DNA of 64,000 nucleotides from Brachybacterium paraconglomeratum (GCF_003994255.1 NZ_ML133851.1:496001-560000); one strand, 5' to 3'; positions 1-9,290 are shown, counted from the stretch's first letter. Notes: a model not told the origin generated them from the letters alone. A program made the numbers and translations.

Positions 1-810
1 CAGCGCATCGCCCAGCAGCGGGACGATCACGGGCCGGTTCACCCGCGCCATCATCACCGGCGCGATCCCGACGCCGACGGCGACCATCCGCCGCAGCACC
101 GCCCGGTCCAGCGCGACGCGAGCCGTGGTGCGCGGGGCGCGGCCCCGTCGGCCCGTCGCGCCGCCCGCCCGCGCCTCCCCCGGCGGGAGGAACACGGCCA
201 CCATCACGGTGCCGGCCGCGGCGGTGAGCGCGAAGAGCAGGAACACCCAGGCCATCGATCCGGCCGCCATCACGACCGCGCCGAGCAGCGGCCCGATCAC
301 CTCCCCCACCCGGATCACCCCGCCGAAGAGGGTCATGCCGCGTGCCCGCATCGTCGCGGGCAGGGCGGTGCCGAGATACGCCTGCCGTCCCAGCTGCCAC
401 ACCTGGGTGCTCGCGGCCATCACCAGCAGCAGGACCACCAGCATGATCCGGTGCACGAGATCGCCGCCGCCCCCGAGCGCGGGCGCGATCAGCATGAAGG
501 CCAGGACGTTCGAGACCACGAGCAGGCAGCCCGTGATCACCAGTGCCGCGCGCGCCCCGATCCGGGAGATGAGGCGTCCGGCGGGGATCGGGCCGAGGAA
601 GGAGGTGAGGCCGAAGATGGTCGACAGCGCCGCGGCCTGCGGGACGCTGAAGCCGAGGTCGCGCGCCAGCAGGGGGATCACCGGCATCAGCGCGGCCAGG
701 CCCACGAACTCCAGCAGGCTCGGCGCGTAGACCGAGGGGACCAGCCCGCGCAGCACCGCCGCGGGTGAGCGCCCGTCCCTCGAGGCGGGGCCGGGGGCAG
801 GGGTGGTCAC
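1..810 (-). CDS. MFS transporter, 5' part only (runs off the window)
   Basis: The N-terminal 270 codons of a major facilitator superfamily permease lie here; the C-terminal part is beyond base 1. The reading frame is open throughout and shows alternating hydrophobic helices, with an Arg-rich cytoplasmic loop (GRLISRIGARAAL) typical of the MFS loop 2-3 motif. The family moves small molecules or drugs with a proton gradient; the substrate cannot be read from sequence. I chose GTG at 808-810. A weak -10-like CACACT at 817-822 lies six bases upstream, which would suit a leaderless message. Its downstream neighbours are not visible. Confidence 0.85.
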   Translation of the reverse strand, partial: MTTPAPGPASRDGRSPAAVLRGLVPSVYAPSLLEFVGLAALMPVIPLLARDLGFSVPQAAALSTIFGLTSFLGPIPAGRLISRIGARAALVITGCLLVVSNVLAFMLIAPALGGGGDLVHRIMLVVLLLVMAASTQVWQLGRQAYLGTALPATMRARGMTLFGGVIRVGEVIGPLLGAVVMAAGSMAWVFLLFALTAAAGTVMVAVFLPPGEARAGGATGRRGRAPRTTARVALDRAVLRRMVAVGVGIAPVMMARVNRPVIVPLLGDAL

Positions 811-880
811 CGCCCGAGTGTGGCACCGGGTCGTGAGCCGGGGCAAAGACCTCCCGGGGACCGGACGCCGTCCCGCCCCC

Positions 881-1552
881 TCAGGCCTCCTGCGGGGAGG
901 CCAGGCGGGAGCGGAGCGCCTCCGCCTCGACGCGCCGTGCGACGCCCTCGTCCACCCCGGCCGCGACCGCCTCGGCGGCCCAGCGCACGGACCAGGCGCG
1001 CAGGTAGCGACGCCCCTCCTCGCCCCGCATCCACTCGCGGGTGGGGACAGGCGCCTCGGCGAGGCAGCCATGGCGCCAGCCGTCGGTGTGCGCGACGAGC
1101 GCGAGCAGCGCGAGCTCCCAGCCGAGCGCCACCTCGCCCGGGCCGCCCCGGTCGAAGCGCTCGCGAGGCACGAGGACCGTGTGGCGCAGCCGCAGCAGCG
1201 TCGTGCCGTCGTCCTCCGGGTCCAGCCGGATCTGGAGCGGGTCCTCCTCGCCGATCTGCTCCCACAGCAGGGAGAGACGGTGGGGCTCCTCGACCTCGAG
1301 CACGGTCCCGCTCGCGCCGTGCGGCGCGGTGAAGCGCCCGCCCTCGTGCAGCTCGCCCCGGACGGGGCCGTACCAGGCCTCGAGCTGCTCGGGGCGGGTC
1401 AGCAGGGGCCACAGCCGCGCCGGGGCCAGGTCCAGGTTGGTGGTGAGGGTGAGCACCGCCCGCACCTGCGGGTGGCCGCCGGGGGCCTGCTCGTCGATCT
1501 CGAGCTCGCGCCGCACCGCGTCCAGGGCGGGCAGCGACTCGGTGGCAGTCAT
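881..1552 (-). CDS. SRPBCC (START/AHSA1-like) domain protein
   Basis: This 223-residue protein has an AHSA1-type SRPBCC fold in its first 130 residues: a beta strand with LTTNLDLAPARLWPLLTRPE, the AWYGP turn, FTAPHGASGTVLEVEEPHRL and TTLLRLRHTVLV. Such proteins bind hydrophobic ligands or act as co-chaperone-like domains; the ligand is unknown. The remainder is a helical C-terminal extension. The ATG at 1550-1552 is preferred over longer alternatives because GAGGAGACG lies directly before it. A TACGCT -10 element (1616-1621, minus strand) would give a leader of about 57 bases. It is divergent from the sugar-phosphate gene at 1653. Confidence 0.8.
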   Translation of the reverse strand: MTATESLPALDAVRRELEIDEQAPGGHPQVRAVLTLTTNLDLAPARLWPLLTRPEQLEAWYGPVRGELHEGGRFTAPHGASGTVLEVEEPHRLSLLWEQIGEEDPLQIRLDPEDDGTTLLRLRHTVLVPRERFDRGGPGEVALGWELALLALVAHTDGWRHGCLAEAPVPTREWMRGEEGRRYLRAWSVRWAAEAVAAGVDEGVARRVEAEALRSRLASPQEA

Positions 1553-1639
1553 CGTCTCCTCGGAAGGTCTCGAGCCGTTCCGTGCCGGCGCACGGGCGCG
1601 GACACGGACCCTCGAAGCGTAGCCCACCGCGGAGGCCCG

Positions 1640-1645
1640 TAGCAT
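1640..1645 (+). promoter_or_regulatory. -10 element, leaderless start of the beta-phosphoglucomutase gene
   Basis: TAGCAT is followed by seven bases and then the GTG at 1653, so transcription would begin at or next to the start codon. No ribosome binding site precedes this GTG. Confidence 0.55.
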
Positions 1646-1652
1646 TGCCGAT

Positions 1653-2390
1653 GTGACTTCAGCGCGAACCTTCCGACCAGCAGATCTCACGGCTCATCTC
1701 TTCGATCTCGACGGGGTCGTGACCCCGACGGCCGAGGTGCACATGCGCGCCTGGGCGACGATGTTCGAGGAGTTCCTCTCCTCCCGCGGCGTCGAGGCGC
1801 CGTACACGGAGGCGGACTACTTCGAGCACGTCGACGGCCGCCCCCGCTACGACGGCGTCCGTGCGGTCCTCGCCTCCCGCGGCCTCGAGCTGCCCGAGGG
1901 CGAGGACTCCGACCCCGGCGAGCAGAGCGCCGGGGCGGAGACCGTGCGCGGCCTCGGCAACCGCAAGAACGAGCTCGTGCTCGAGCTCCTGCGCCGCGAC
2001 GGCGTGGCGCCCTACCCGGGCACCGTCGCCTATCTGGACTCGCTCGGCGACGGGGCGCGGCTGGCGATCGTCTCCTCCTCCCGCAACGCGGAGGAGGTGC
2101 TGCGCTCGGCCGGGCTCCGGGAGCGCTTCGAGCACGTGGTCGACGGGAACGTCGCCGCCCGCGAGGGCCTGCCGGGCAAGCCCGCCCCGGACACCTTCCT
2201 CCGCGCCGCCGCGCTGCTGGGCGTCGAGCCCGCCGACGCGGTGGTCTACGAGGACGCCGTCTCCGGCGTCGCCGCCGGCGCCGCAGGGCGCTTCGGCGCC
2301 GTCGTCGGCGTAGACCGCGGAGCGGGGCGCGAGGAGCTGACCGCCGCCGGAGCCACCCTCGTCGTCGCCGATCTGGAGGAGCTGGCATGA
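1653..2390 (+). CDS. beta-phosphoglucomutase family HAD hydrolase
   Basis: This 245-residue HAD protein most likely interconverts beta-glucose 1-phosphate and glucose 6-phosphate in the cytoplasm. The nucleophile motif LFDLDGVVT (Asp18, Asp20) is followed by a helical cap, a Ser-rich motif II (IVSSSRN), a Lys in GKPAPDTF and the acidic motif VVYEDAVSGVAAG. The next gene, a GH65 phosphorylase, overlaps its stop by four bases. GH65 enzymes release beta-glucose 1-phosphate, so the pair forms a complete disaccharide phosphorolysis route. The start is GTG, with a -10 element close upstream. A general phosphatase role is possible, but the context argues for mutase. Confidence 0.88.
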   Translation: MTSARTFRPADLTAHLFDLDGVVTPTAEVHMRAWATMFEEFLSSRGVEAPYTEADYFEHVDGRPRYDGVRAVLASRGLELPEGEDSDPGEQSAGAETVRGLGNRKNELVLELLRRDGVAPYPGTVAYLDSLGDGARLAIVSSSRNAEEVLRSAGLRERFEHVVDGNVAAREGLPGKPAPDTFLRAAALLGVEPADAVVYEDAVSGVAAGAAGRFGAVVGVDRGAGREELTAAGATLVVADLEELA

Positions 2391-4933
2391 CCCGTCTGCG
2401 CTCGCTGCCCGAGGACCCCGTGGACCGCACCCGCCTGCCGGTCGACGAATGGCGCCTGGTCGAGTCACGGCCGGACGGGGACCTGGGCCTGATGGAGACT
2501 CTGTTCGCGACCGCGAACGGCTATCTCGGCATGCGCGGCACGCCCGAGGAGGGCCGGGACGCGCACAGCCACGGCACCTTCCTCAACGGCTTCCACGAGA
2601 CCTGGGACATCAACCACGCCGAGTCCGCCTTCGGCTTCGCCCGCACAGGGCAGACGATGATCTCGGTGCCGGACTCCTCCACGCTCAAGCTGTACGTGGA
2701 CGACGAGCCGCTGCTGCTGTCGATCGCGGACCTCGAGGAGTACGAGCGCTGGATCGACTTCCGCGAGGGCGTGCTGCGGCGCGAGCTGATCTGGCGCACC
2801 CCCGCCGGGAAGCGCGTGAAGGTCTCCACCGCGCGGATGATCTCCTTCTCCCAGCGCCACCTCGCGCTGATGACGATGCGGGTGGAGATGCTGGAGGGCT
2901 CCGCCCCGATCGCGATCTCCTCCCAGATCGTGAACCGGCAGGACTTCCGCGACGACTTCGGCAAGGGCGTGGACGGCGGCCCCGTCACCGACAAGGCCGA
3001 TCCGCGCCAGACCACCGCCTTCACCCACCGGGTGCTCGAGCCGATGCAGGACTGGCACAGCGAGCGGCGGATGCTGCTGGGCTACCGGGTGGCGCGCTCG
3101 GGCATGACCCTCGCCGTCGGCGCGGACCACGTGATCGAGTCCGACGCCGAGACCGAGCACCTCATGGACACCTCGGCCGACTTCGGCCGACAGGTCACCC
3201 GCGCCCATCTCGAGGAGGGCTCGGTGCTGACGGTGCGCAAGTCGGTGGCCTACCACTCCTCGCGCTCGGTGCCCCATCGCGAGCTCTTCGACCGCTGCCG
3301 CCGCACCCTGGACCGGGTGCGTCGTGACGGCTTCGAGGCGCATCTCGCGGCGCAGCGGGAGTACCTCGCGGACTTCTGGCAGAGCTCGGACGTGCAGCTG
3401 CCGGGCCAGCCCGAGGCGCAGCAGGCGACGCGCTGGTGCCTGTTCCAGCTCGCCCAGGCCACGGCCCGCTCCGACCAGTGGGGCATCCCCGCCAAGGGCG
3501 TGACCGGCTCGGGCTACGAGGGCCACTACTTCTGGGACAGCGAGATCTACGTCGTCCCCTTCCTCACCTTCACCCAGCCGCGCTGGGCCCGCAACGCGCT
3601 GCGCTTCCGCACGACCATGCTGCCCAAGGCGCGCGAGCGGGCACGGGAGCTGAACCAGCGCGGGGCCCTGTTCCCCTGGCGCACGATCAACGGCGACGAG
3701 GCCTCCGCCTACTACGCGGCCGGCACCGCGCAGTACCACATCGACGCCGACGTCTCCTACGCCTTCTGCCAGTACGCGGACGTGACCGGCGACGTCGACT
3801 TCGAGCGCCGCGACGGGGTGCAGGTGCTGGTGGAGACCGCCCGGATGTGGGCGGACCTCGGGTTCTGGCGGGTCACCGCCGCGGGCGTCTCGAGCTTCCA
3901 CATCAACGGCGTGACCGGTCCGGACGAGTACACGACGGTCGTGAACAACAACCTGTTCACGAACGTGATGGCGCGCTACAACCTGCGCCGCGCGGCCCGC
4001 GCCGTGCGGGACCTGCGCGCGGCCGACGAGGCCGCCTACGAGGCGCTGCGCGTCGAGCTCGAGCTGGACGAGATGGAGCTGGACCAGTGGGAGGCCTGCG
4101 CGGACGGCATGTTCGTGCCGAAGGACGGCTCCCTCGGGATCCACCTCCAGGAGGACCGCTTCCTGGAGCGGGAGATCTGGGACGTGGCGAACACTCCGGA
4201 GGAGGCGTTCCCGCTGCTGCTGAACTTCCACCCGCTGGTGATCTACCGCTTCCAGGTGCTCAAGCAGGCCGATGTGGTGCTGGCCCAGTTCCTGCGCGGC
4301 AGCGAGTTCACCGCGGAGGAGAAGCGCGCCGACTTCGAGTACTACGACCCGATCACCACCGGGGACTCCTCGCTCTCGGCCGTGGTGCAGTCGATCATGG
4401 CCGCCGAGGTGGGCCATCAGGAGGCGGCGCTGGACTACTTCCGGGCCGGGCTCTTCGTGGACCTCGGGAACCTCCACGGCAACACCTCCGACGGCGTGCA
4501 CATCGCCTCGGCGGGCGGGGTGTGGAACGCGCTCGTGCACGGCTTCGGCGGGATGCGCCATGACGAGGGCCGGATCGGCTTCGACCCGCGCCTGCCGGCG
4601 CAGTGGCCCGAGCTCTCCTTCCCGCTGACGGTGCGCGGCTCCCGCTTCCGGGTGCGCCTGGTGCGCGAGGAGATCTCCTTCACCCTCGAGGCCGGCGAGG
4701 AGATCGAGGTCTCCGTGCGCGGCGAGAGCGTGCGGGTGACCGCCGAGGGCGTCTCCGTGCCGCTCGCGGACCAGGGCCCGCTGCTGGACGATGCGGTGCT
4801 GTCCAGGCCCGTCGGCCTGGGCGATGCCCGCGCGGACGGCTCGATCATGACCTCCTTCGTGCCGGGCGATCCCGAGGACCCGTGGGAGTACCCGGTCGCC
4901 TCCGACCCCGACGACATCGTCGACGAGGGCTGA
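2387..4933 (+). CDS. glycoside hydrolase family 65 disaccharide phosphorylase
   Basis: This 848-residue cytoplasmic enzyme matches the GH65 family (maltose, trehalose, kojibiose or nigerose phosphorylases), which cleave an alpha-linked glucose disaccharide with inorganic phosphate and invert to beta-glucose 1-phosphate. An N-terminal beta-sandwich (about 1-300) precedes the (alpha/alpha)6 barrel. The general acid is Glu514 in GPDEYTTVVNN, and the GVTGSGYEGHYFWDSEIY segment lines the glucose site. Standard GH65 enzymes are 750-850 residues, so the length is normal. The ATG overlaps the mutase stop (ATGA), implying coupled translation. Which disaccharide it uses cannot be decided here. No sugar transporter lies next to the pair. 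Confidence 0.92.
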   Translation: MTRLRSLPEDPVDRTRLPVDEWRLVESRPDGDLGLMETLFATANGYLGMRGTPEEGRDAHSHGTFLNGFHETWDINHAESAFGFARTGQTMISVPDSSTLKLYVDDEPLLLSIADLEEYERWIDFREGVLRRELIWRTPAGKRVKVSTARMISFSQRHLALMTMRVEMLEGSAPIAISSQIVNRQDFRDDFGKGVDGGPVTDKADPRQTTAFTHRVLEPMQDWHSERRMLLGYRVARSGMTLAVGADHVIESDAETEHLMDTSADFGRQVTRAHLEEGSVLTVRKSVAYHSSRSVPHRELFDRCRRTLDRVRRDGFEAHLAAQREYLADFWQSSDVQLPGQPEAQQATRWCLFQLAQATARSDQWGIPAKGVTGSGYEGHYFWDSEIYVVPFLTFTQPRWARNALRFRTTMLPKARERARELNQRGALFPWRTINGDEASAYYAAGTAQYHIDADVSYAFCQYADVTGDVDFERRDGVQVLVETARMWADLGFWRVTAAGVSSFHINGVTGPDEYTTVVNNNLFTNVMARYNLRRAARAVRDLRAADEAAYEALRVELELDEMELDQWEACADGMFVPKDGSLGIHLQEDRFLEREIWDVANTPEEAFPLLLNFHPLVIYRFQVLKQADVVLAQFLRGSEFTAEEKRADFEYYDPITTGDSSLSAVVQSIMAAEVGHQEAALDYFRAGLFVDLGNLHGNTSDGVHIASAGGVWNALVHGFGGMRHDEGRIGFDPRLPAQWPELSFPLTVRGSRFRVRLVREEISFTLEAGEEIEVSVRGESVRVTAEGVSVPLADQGPLLDDAVLSRPVGLGDARADGSIMTSFVPGDPEDPWEYPVASDPDDIVDEG

Positions 4934-4995
4934 GAGATCAGCGACGGAGGCTGACCGGCGCGTCACGAGGGCGGGGGCCCTGCGGTGCGGTGGAC

Positions 4996-5001
4996 TAGGC
5001 T
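4996..5001 (+). promoter_or_regulatory. possible -10 element for the brkB-def operon
   Basis: TAGGCT lies about 80 bases before the GTG at 5082, in the only intergenic space between the GH65 gene and the membrane protein gene. No good -35 hexamer is visible at the right distance. Confidence 0.35.
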
Positions 5002-5081
5002 CCACAGCGCCCGCACGGCCCCCGTCCCTCCGTCCCGACCTCCCGGTCCGGGACCCGACATCCCTCCGGAGCAGCTCCACG

Positions 5082-6263
5082 GTGACCACCTCCCGTCCGC
5101 GTCGGCCACGGCCGCAGGTCGAGCTCGTCCGACCCCGGCTGAGCATCCTGCACGTCCTGAACCGGGTGCGGATGCGGCTGCTGGACATCCAGGTGTGGGA
5201 CGTGGCCGGGACGATGACCTTCTACCTGCTGCTGTCGCTGTTCCCGGGCGCGGTGGCCGTCGTGTCGATGATGTCGCTGATCGGGATCGAGGCGGAGACG
5301 CTCTCCGCGCTCTCCGGACTGATCACCGAGATCTTCCCGACCCTGGATCCGCGCCCCTATCTCGGGGCGATCCAGGCCGTCTCCAGCACCGGCGGCGGCC
5401 TGCTGGGCCTGCTGCTGGGCACGCTCGGCTCGCTGGTCTCCGCGTCCAACGGCGTCGCCGCCTTCCATCGCGCGCTGCACAGGGTCTACGACACCCGCGA
5501 GGGGCGGCCCTTCCTGTGGTTCCGCACCATCGTGTTCGGCGAAACGGTGCTCATCACCGCGGTGGTGCTGCTCGCGATCGGCATGATCATCCTGGGCGGC
5601 GAGGCGAGCCAGCGCATCGGCGAGTTCATCGGTATCCCCATGATCGCCTTCCATGCCTGGAACATCGTGAAGTGGCCGGTCCTGCTGGTCATCCTGATCA
5701 TCGGGGTGTCGCTGGCCTACTACCTGTTCCCCAACGTGCGCCTGCCGCGCTACCGGCTGATGACTCTGGGCTCGACCCTCAGCGTGCTCACCCTGTTCGG
5801 GACCGCGCTGGTGGCCGGGCAGCTGCTCGTCTACGCGACCCGCTTCGCGGAGGTCCTCACCGCCCTCAACGGCCTGATCGCGATCCTGCTGCTGATGTGG
5901 ATCGCGAACATCGTGGTGGTCACCGGCGCGGCGCTGGACGCCGAGTTCCTGCGCGCCCGCCAGCTCGCCACCGGCCTGGAGGCATGGCACAAGCTCGAGC
6001 TCGCGCCGCACGCGACCCACACCCTGGACTTCCTCGCCCGTGACGCCGACGAGGCGGAGGAGCTGGGCCGCGCGGTCGCCGAGTCCGTCCGCAGCGGGGA
6101 GCCCCTGCGGCGGGAGCGGGGCGCCTGGATCGTCGAGTCGACCAACCCTCTCGCGGTGAACCCGCCGCGCCGACACCGGGTCACCAGCGACCCCCTCCCC
6201 GAGGAGAGCACCGACACGGAGCGCTCCGCCGACCCGTCGAGCCAAGGAGGCTCCCCCGCATGA
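5082..6263 (+). CDS. YihY/BrkB family inner-membrane protein
   Basis: This 393-residue integral membrane protein has about six transmembrane helices between residues 45 and 290. Family hallmarks include DVAGTMTFYLLLSLFPG near the first helix and YYLFPNVRLPRYR before the last ones. YihY/BrkB proteins were once called ribonuclease BN, which is no longer accepted; their molecular role is not settled. The last 90 residues are cytoplasmic and charged. The GTG start has only a weak ribosome site. Its stop overlaps the deformylase start by four bases (ATGA), so the two are co-translated. Confidence 0.88.
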   Translation: MTTSRPRRPRPQVELVRPRLSILHVLNRVRMRLLDIQVWDVAGTMTFYLLLSLFPGAVAVVSMMSLIGIEAETLSALSGLITEIFPTLDPRPYLGAIQAVSSTGGGLLGLLLGTLGSLVSASNGVAAFHRALHRVYDTREGRPFLWFRTIVFGETVLITAVVLLAIGMIILGGEASQRIGEFIGIPMIAFHAWNIVKWPVLLVILIIGVSLAYYLFPNVRLPRYRLMTLGSTLSVLTLFGTALVAGQLLVYATRFAEVLTALNGLIAILLLMWIANIVVVTGAALDAEFLRARQLATGLEAWHKLELAPHATHTLDFLARDADEAEELGRAVAESVRSGEPLRRERGAWIVESTNPLAVNPPRRHRVTSDPLPEESTDTERSADPSSQGGSPA

Positions 6264-6826
6264 CCGTCCGCCCGATCACCATCGCCGGCCATCGCGCGCT
6301 CTCGCAGCGCACCCGCCGCGTCCGAGAGGTCACCGACGAGCTGCGCACGCTCGTCGCGGACATGTTCGAGACGATGGACGCGGCCAGCGGCGTCGGCCTC
6401 GCCGCACCGCAGGTGGGCTCCCGCTGGCGGCTGTTCGTGTACTCCTGCCCCGACGCGAGCGACACGCTGCGACGCGGCGTGGTGCTCAACCCGGTCCTCG
6501 AGCGCTTCGGCGGGATCGCCCTGGACGAGGAGACCCTCGAGGGATGCCTCTCCGTCCCGGGCGAGGGGTTCCCCACCGCACGGCACCGCGGCGCCCGGGT
6601 GACGGGCACGGATCTCGACGGGGCCGAGGTCGTGCTGGAGGACGAGGGCGGGGTGCTCGCCCGCGCGCTCCAGCACGAGGTCGACCATCTCGAGGGGACC
6701 CTCTATCTCGACCGGCTCACCCCGGCGAGGAAGCGGGAGGCGCTGGACGCGGTGCGCGACCGGGGCTGGCGCGCGGGCGGCATCCTCACCTGGGACCCGA
6801 GCGAGATGGAGGCCGCGGAGGTCTGA
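6260..6826 (+). CDS. def: peptide deformylase
   Basis: This 188-residue metalloenzyme removes the formyl group from the N-terminal methionine of new proteins. All three family motifs are present: GVGLAAPQVG (44-53), EGCLSVPG with metal ligand Cys96, and QHEVDH with ligands His139 and His143 and catalytic Glu140. The order and length fit type I deformylases of actinobacteria. The ATG is set by a four-base overlap with the upstream membrane protein gene. It stands apart from fmt and the other formylation genes. A second deformylase elsewhere in the genome would be normal. Confidence 0.95.
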   Translation: MTVRPITIAGHRALSQRTRRVREVTDELRTLVADMFETMDAASGVGLAAPQVGSRWRLFVYSCPDASDTLRRGVVLNPVLERFGGIALDEETLEGCLSVPGEGFPTARHRGARVTGTDLDGAEVVLEDEGGVLARALQHEVDHLEGTLYLDRLTPARKREALDAVRDRGWRAGGILTWDPSEMEAAEV

Positions 6827-6951
6827 GCCGCGGGCGCGGCGGCGACGCTGTGCGTGCCCCGGCGCGCCTCCGGGGATCGTGGGACGATCACGAGGCGGTC
6901 GCGGCGGTCACACCCGCTCCCCGCCGCGCCCCGACGCACAGGGACCCTGAC

Positions 6952-6957
6952 TATCCT
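6952..6957 (+). promoter_or_regulatory. -10 element, leaderless start of the Rieske gene
   Basis: TATCCT sits six bases before the ATG at 6964. No Shine-Dalgarno sequence precedes this ATG, so the message is predicted to be leaderless. Confidence 0.6.
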
Positions 6958-6963
6958 GGCGGC

Positions 6964-7389
6964 ATGGAACGTCCCTGCCTCTCCCGCCGCCACGCCCTCC
7001 TGCTACCCGCCTCCGCGGCCGGTCTCGGAGGCCTCGCGGCCTGCGCTCCGGAGGACCAGGGCTTCGGCACGGCCGAGCCGCTGCGCGCGGAGGAGGGCTC
7101 GATCCCGCTGGCGGACGTGCCCGAGAACGCCTCGACGCTGGTGAACTTCGGCGGCCAGCAGCCCTTCGTGCTCCTGGTCCGCGGGACCGGGGAGGACGTC
7201 TCCGCCTACTCCGGCTACTGCACCCACAACGGCTGCGCCCTCCGTCAGGAGGAGACCGAGCTGGACTGCCCCTGCCACGGCTCGCGCTTCGACGCGACCA
7301 GCGGCGAGGTGCTCGTCGGCCCCGCGACCCGTCACCTGCCGAGCGTGGAGATCGTCGTCGAGGGCGATCAGATCCGTCGCGCGTCCTGA
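6964..7389 (+). CDS. exported Rieske [2Fe-2S] protein
   Basis: This 141-residue protein has a twin-arginine, lipoprotein-like signal (SRRHALLL to LAAC, Cys27) and a Rieske domain. The cluster ligands are in CTHNGC and CPCHGSRF, followed by the GPATRHLP loop. It probably sits on the outer face of the membrane and passes electrons, like the small Rieske proteins of actinobacteria that are separate from cytochrome bc1. No oxygenase or cytochrome gene is adjacent, so its partner is unknown. An in-frame longer start further upstream would remove the signal peptide, and the TATCCT promoter six bases before this ATG supports the short form. Confidence 0.9.
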   Translation: MERPCLSRRHALLLPASAAGLGGLAACAPEDQGFGTAEPLRAEEGSIPLADVPENASTLVNFGGQQPFVLLVRGTGEDVSAYSGYCTHNGCALRQEETELDCPCHGSRFDATSGEVLVGPATRHLPSVEIVVEGDQIRRAS

Positions 7390-7396
7390 GGCAGCA

Positions 7397-8212
7397 GTGA
7401 CACCGCCCACCACTCCCCCGCCCCTGCATCCCGCCCGACGCGATGCCGGCACCACCCGCCGCGACGTCGTCTCCTTCGTGCGCCGCGGCGAACGCCTGAC
7501 GCCCTCGCGCCGCGACTCCTGGGACCGGCTCTCTCCCGAGTACGTGCTGGACCCGCCGCGCGGCGAGCGCGACACGCTCCCGGCCGACGGGGCCCGGCTG
7601 GACCTCGAGGAGGTCTTCGGCCGCCGCGCGGAGCTGGTGGTCGAGGTCGGCAGCGGCCTGGGCGAGAACATCGTCGCGGCCGCGACCGCGCATCCCGAGC
7701 GCGACCACCTGGGCGTCGAGGTGTACCTCCCCGGACTCGCCCAGACGCTCAGCCGCGTCGAGAAGGCGGAGCACCCCCGGAACCTGCGCCTGCTGCCCCT
7801 GGACGCCCAGAGGGCGCTGCCCGCGATGCTGCCCGAGGCCTCGATCTCCGAGCTGTGGGTGTACTTCGCCGATCCGTGGCCGAAGGCCAGGCACCACAAG
7901 CGGCGCCTGATCAACCCGCCCTTCCTCGATGCGGTGCTGCCGCTGCTCGCCCCCGGCGGGCACCTGCGCCTGGCCACCGACTGGGCGCAGTACGCCCACC
8001 ACATGCGCCGCCGGCTCGATGACAGGCCCGAGCTGGAGCTCGTGCATCCGGACGGCCCGCGCCCCGAGGGGGTCAGCTCCGACGGCGTCCCCGAGGGCAT
8101 GGCGACCACCGGCTGGGCGCCGCGGTACGGAGGTCGTGTGAAGACCAGCTTCGAGGCCAAGGGGATGCAGGCCGGACGCCTAATATGGGATCTCGCCTAC
8201 CGCAGGCTGTGA
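7397..8212 (+). CDS. trmB: tRNA (guanine-N7-)-methyltransferase
   Basis: This 271-residue SAM-dependent enzyme makes 7-methylguanosine at tRNA position 46. The SAM loop is VEVGSGLGENI, the acidic end of the next strand is GVEVY, and the TrmB signature WVYFADPWPKARHHKRR is followed by the NPPFLDAV helix. The first 50 residues are a variable extension seen in actinobacterial homologues. The GTG starts seven bases after the Rieske stop, with GAGG overlapping that stop, so the two genes probably share a message. Functional linkage between them is not apparent. Confidence 0.93.
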   Translation: MTPPTTPPPLHPARRDAGTTRRDVVSFVRRGERLTPSRRDSWDRLSPEYVLDPPRGERDTLPADGARLDLEEVFGRRAELVVEVGSGLGENIVAAATAHPERDHLGVEVYLPGLAQTLSRVEKAEHPRNLRLLPLDAQRALPAMLPEASISELWVYFADPWPKARHHKRRLINPPFLDAVLPLLAPGGHLRLATDWAQYAHHMRRRLDDRPELELVHPDGPRPEGVSSDGVPEGMATTGWAPRYGGRVKTSFEAKGMQAGRLIWDLAYRRL

Positions 8213-8246
8213 CCGCCCCGGCGGCACCGGACGAGGGGACCGATCC

Positions 8247-9290
8247 ATGAACCGCAACGACGACGTCGAGCTGCCCGCCGACTGGGACGACGACTCGGAC
8301 GTCGGCGCGGAGCGCCGACGAGGCCGCCGCGCGGCCCTCATCGCGTTCGGCCTCGTGGCCGTGCTGGTGATCGGCGTCGGCATCGTGGTCGGCAGCTATC
8401 TCAACGGGCTGCGGAATTCCTACGAGAAGCGCTCCGTCGTGGACATCACCCGCGCCGAGGGCGAGCGCCCCGAGGCGGAGGAGGGCACCGGCCAGAACAT
8501 CCTCCTGCTCGGCTCGGACAAGCGCTCCGAGGAGGCCGCGGCCGCGGAGGGCGTCACCGGTCAGCGCTCGGACGTGATGATGCTCGTGCACATCGCCGAC
8601 GACGGCGAGAGCGTGTACATCACCTCCTTCCCCCGCGACCTCTACGTCGACATCCCCGGCCACGGCAAGGACCGCATCAACGCCGCCCTCGCCTTCGGCG
8701 GCCCCTCCCTGGCGGTGACGACGGTGGAGGACTACACCGGGGTGCCGATCGACCATGTGGCCCTGATCGACTTCGAGGGCATCGAGGGGCTCGTGGACAC
8801 GCTCGGCGGCGTCGACGTGCAGGTCCCGACGGACTTCGAGGCGGACGGCATCGAGTACACCGCCGGCACGCAGTCGATGGACGGCCGCGAGGCGCTGGTC
8901 TTCGTGCGCCAGCGCAAGCAGTTCGCCGACGGCGACTTCCAGCGCAACCGCAACCAGCAGGCGGTCCTCAAGGGCATCGCCGACAAGCTCATCAGCGCCG
9001 ACACCCTCACCGATCCGCGCAGGCTCGCCGACACGATCGAGGAGGTCTCCCCGTACCTGACCACCGACGAGGGCCTCACCGCCGGCGAGATGACGAAGCT
9101 CGGGCTGTCGCTCCGCTCGATCCGAGGGGACGACCTCTACTTCCTCTCCGTCCCCCACGGGGGCCCCACCACGACCAGCGGCGGCGCGAGCGTGGTGGCG
9201 ACCGACGAGGAGGCGATGGACGTGCTGCGCGAGGCACTGCGCACGGACGACATGGGAACCTATTACGCTCAGTACGCCGGGGCCTACTGA
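8247..9290 (+). CDS. LytR-CpsA-Psr (LCP) family cell-wall ligase
   Basis: This 347-residue membrane-anchored protein has one transmembrane helix (about residues 30-52) and an extracellular LCP domain. Visible motifs are ILLLGSDKR, RSDVMMLVHI, SFPRDLYVDIPG and DKLISA after the QRNRNQQAVL helix; the Arg and Asp residues in these bind pyrophosphate lipid. LCP proteins transfer polymers such as teichoic acids or arabinogalactan-type glycans from undecaprenyl pyrophosphate to peptidoglycan. AGGGG lies before the ATG, and a TAATAT-like element inside the end of trmB (about 8180) could be its own promoter. A second, much larger LCP protein is at 21093. Confidence 0.92.
   Translation: MNRNDDVELPADWDDDSDVGAERRRGRRAALIAFGLVAVLVIGVGIVVGSYLNGLRNSYEKRSVVDITRAEGERPEAEEGTGQNILLLGSDKRSEEAAAAEGVTGQRSDVMMLVHIADDGESVYITSFPRDLYVDIPGHGKDRINAALAFGGPSLAVTTVEDYTGVPIDHVALIDFEGIEGLVDTLGGVDVQVPTDFEADGIEYTAGTQSMDGREALVFVRQRKQFADGDFQRNRNQQAVLKGIADKLISADTLTDPRRLADTIEEVSPYLTTDEGLTAGEMTKLGLSLRSIRGDDLYFLSVPHGGPTTTSGGASVVATDEEAMDVLREALRTDDMGTYYAQYAGAY

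Noticed and set aside
2387..4933. Calling the GH65 gene specifically trehalose or maltose phosphorylase
   Set aside because: The motifs visible by eye identify the family and the acid residue, not the substrate-selecting loop. The specific name would be a guess.
2465..5188. A 907-codon minus-strand open frame opposite the GH65 gene
   Set aside because: The plus strand encodes a clear GH65 enzyme with an intact catalytic Glu. The antisense translation has no recognisable domain.
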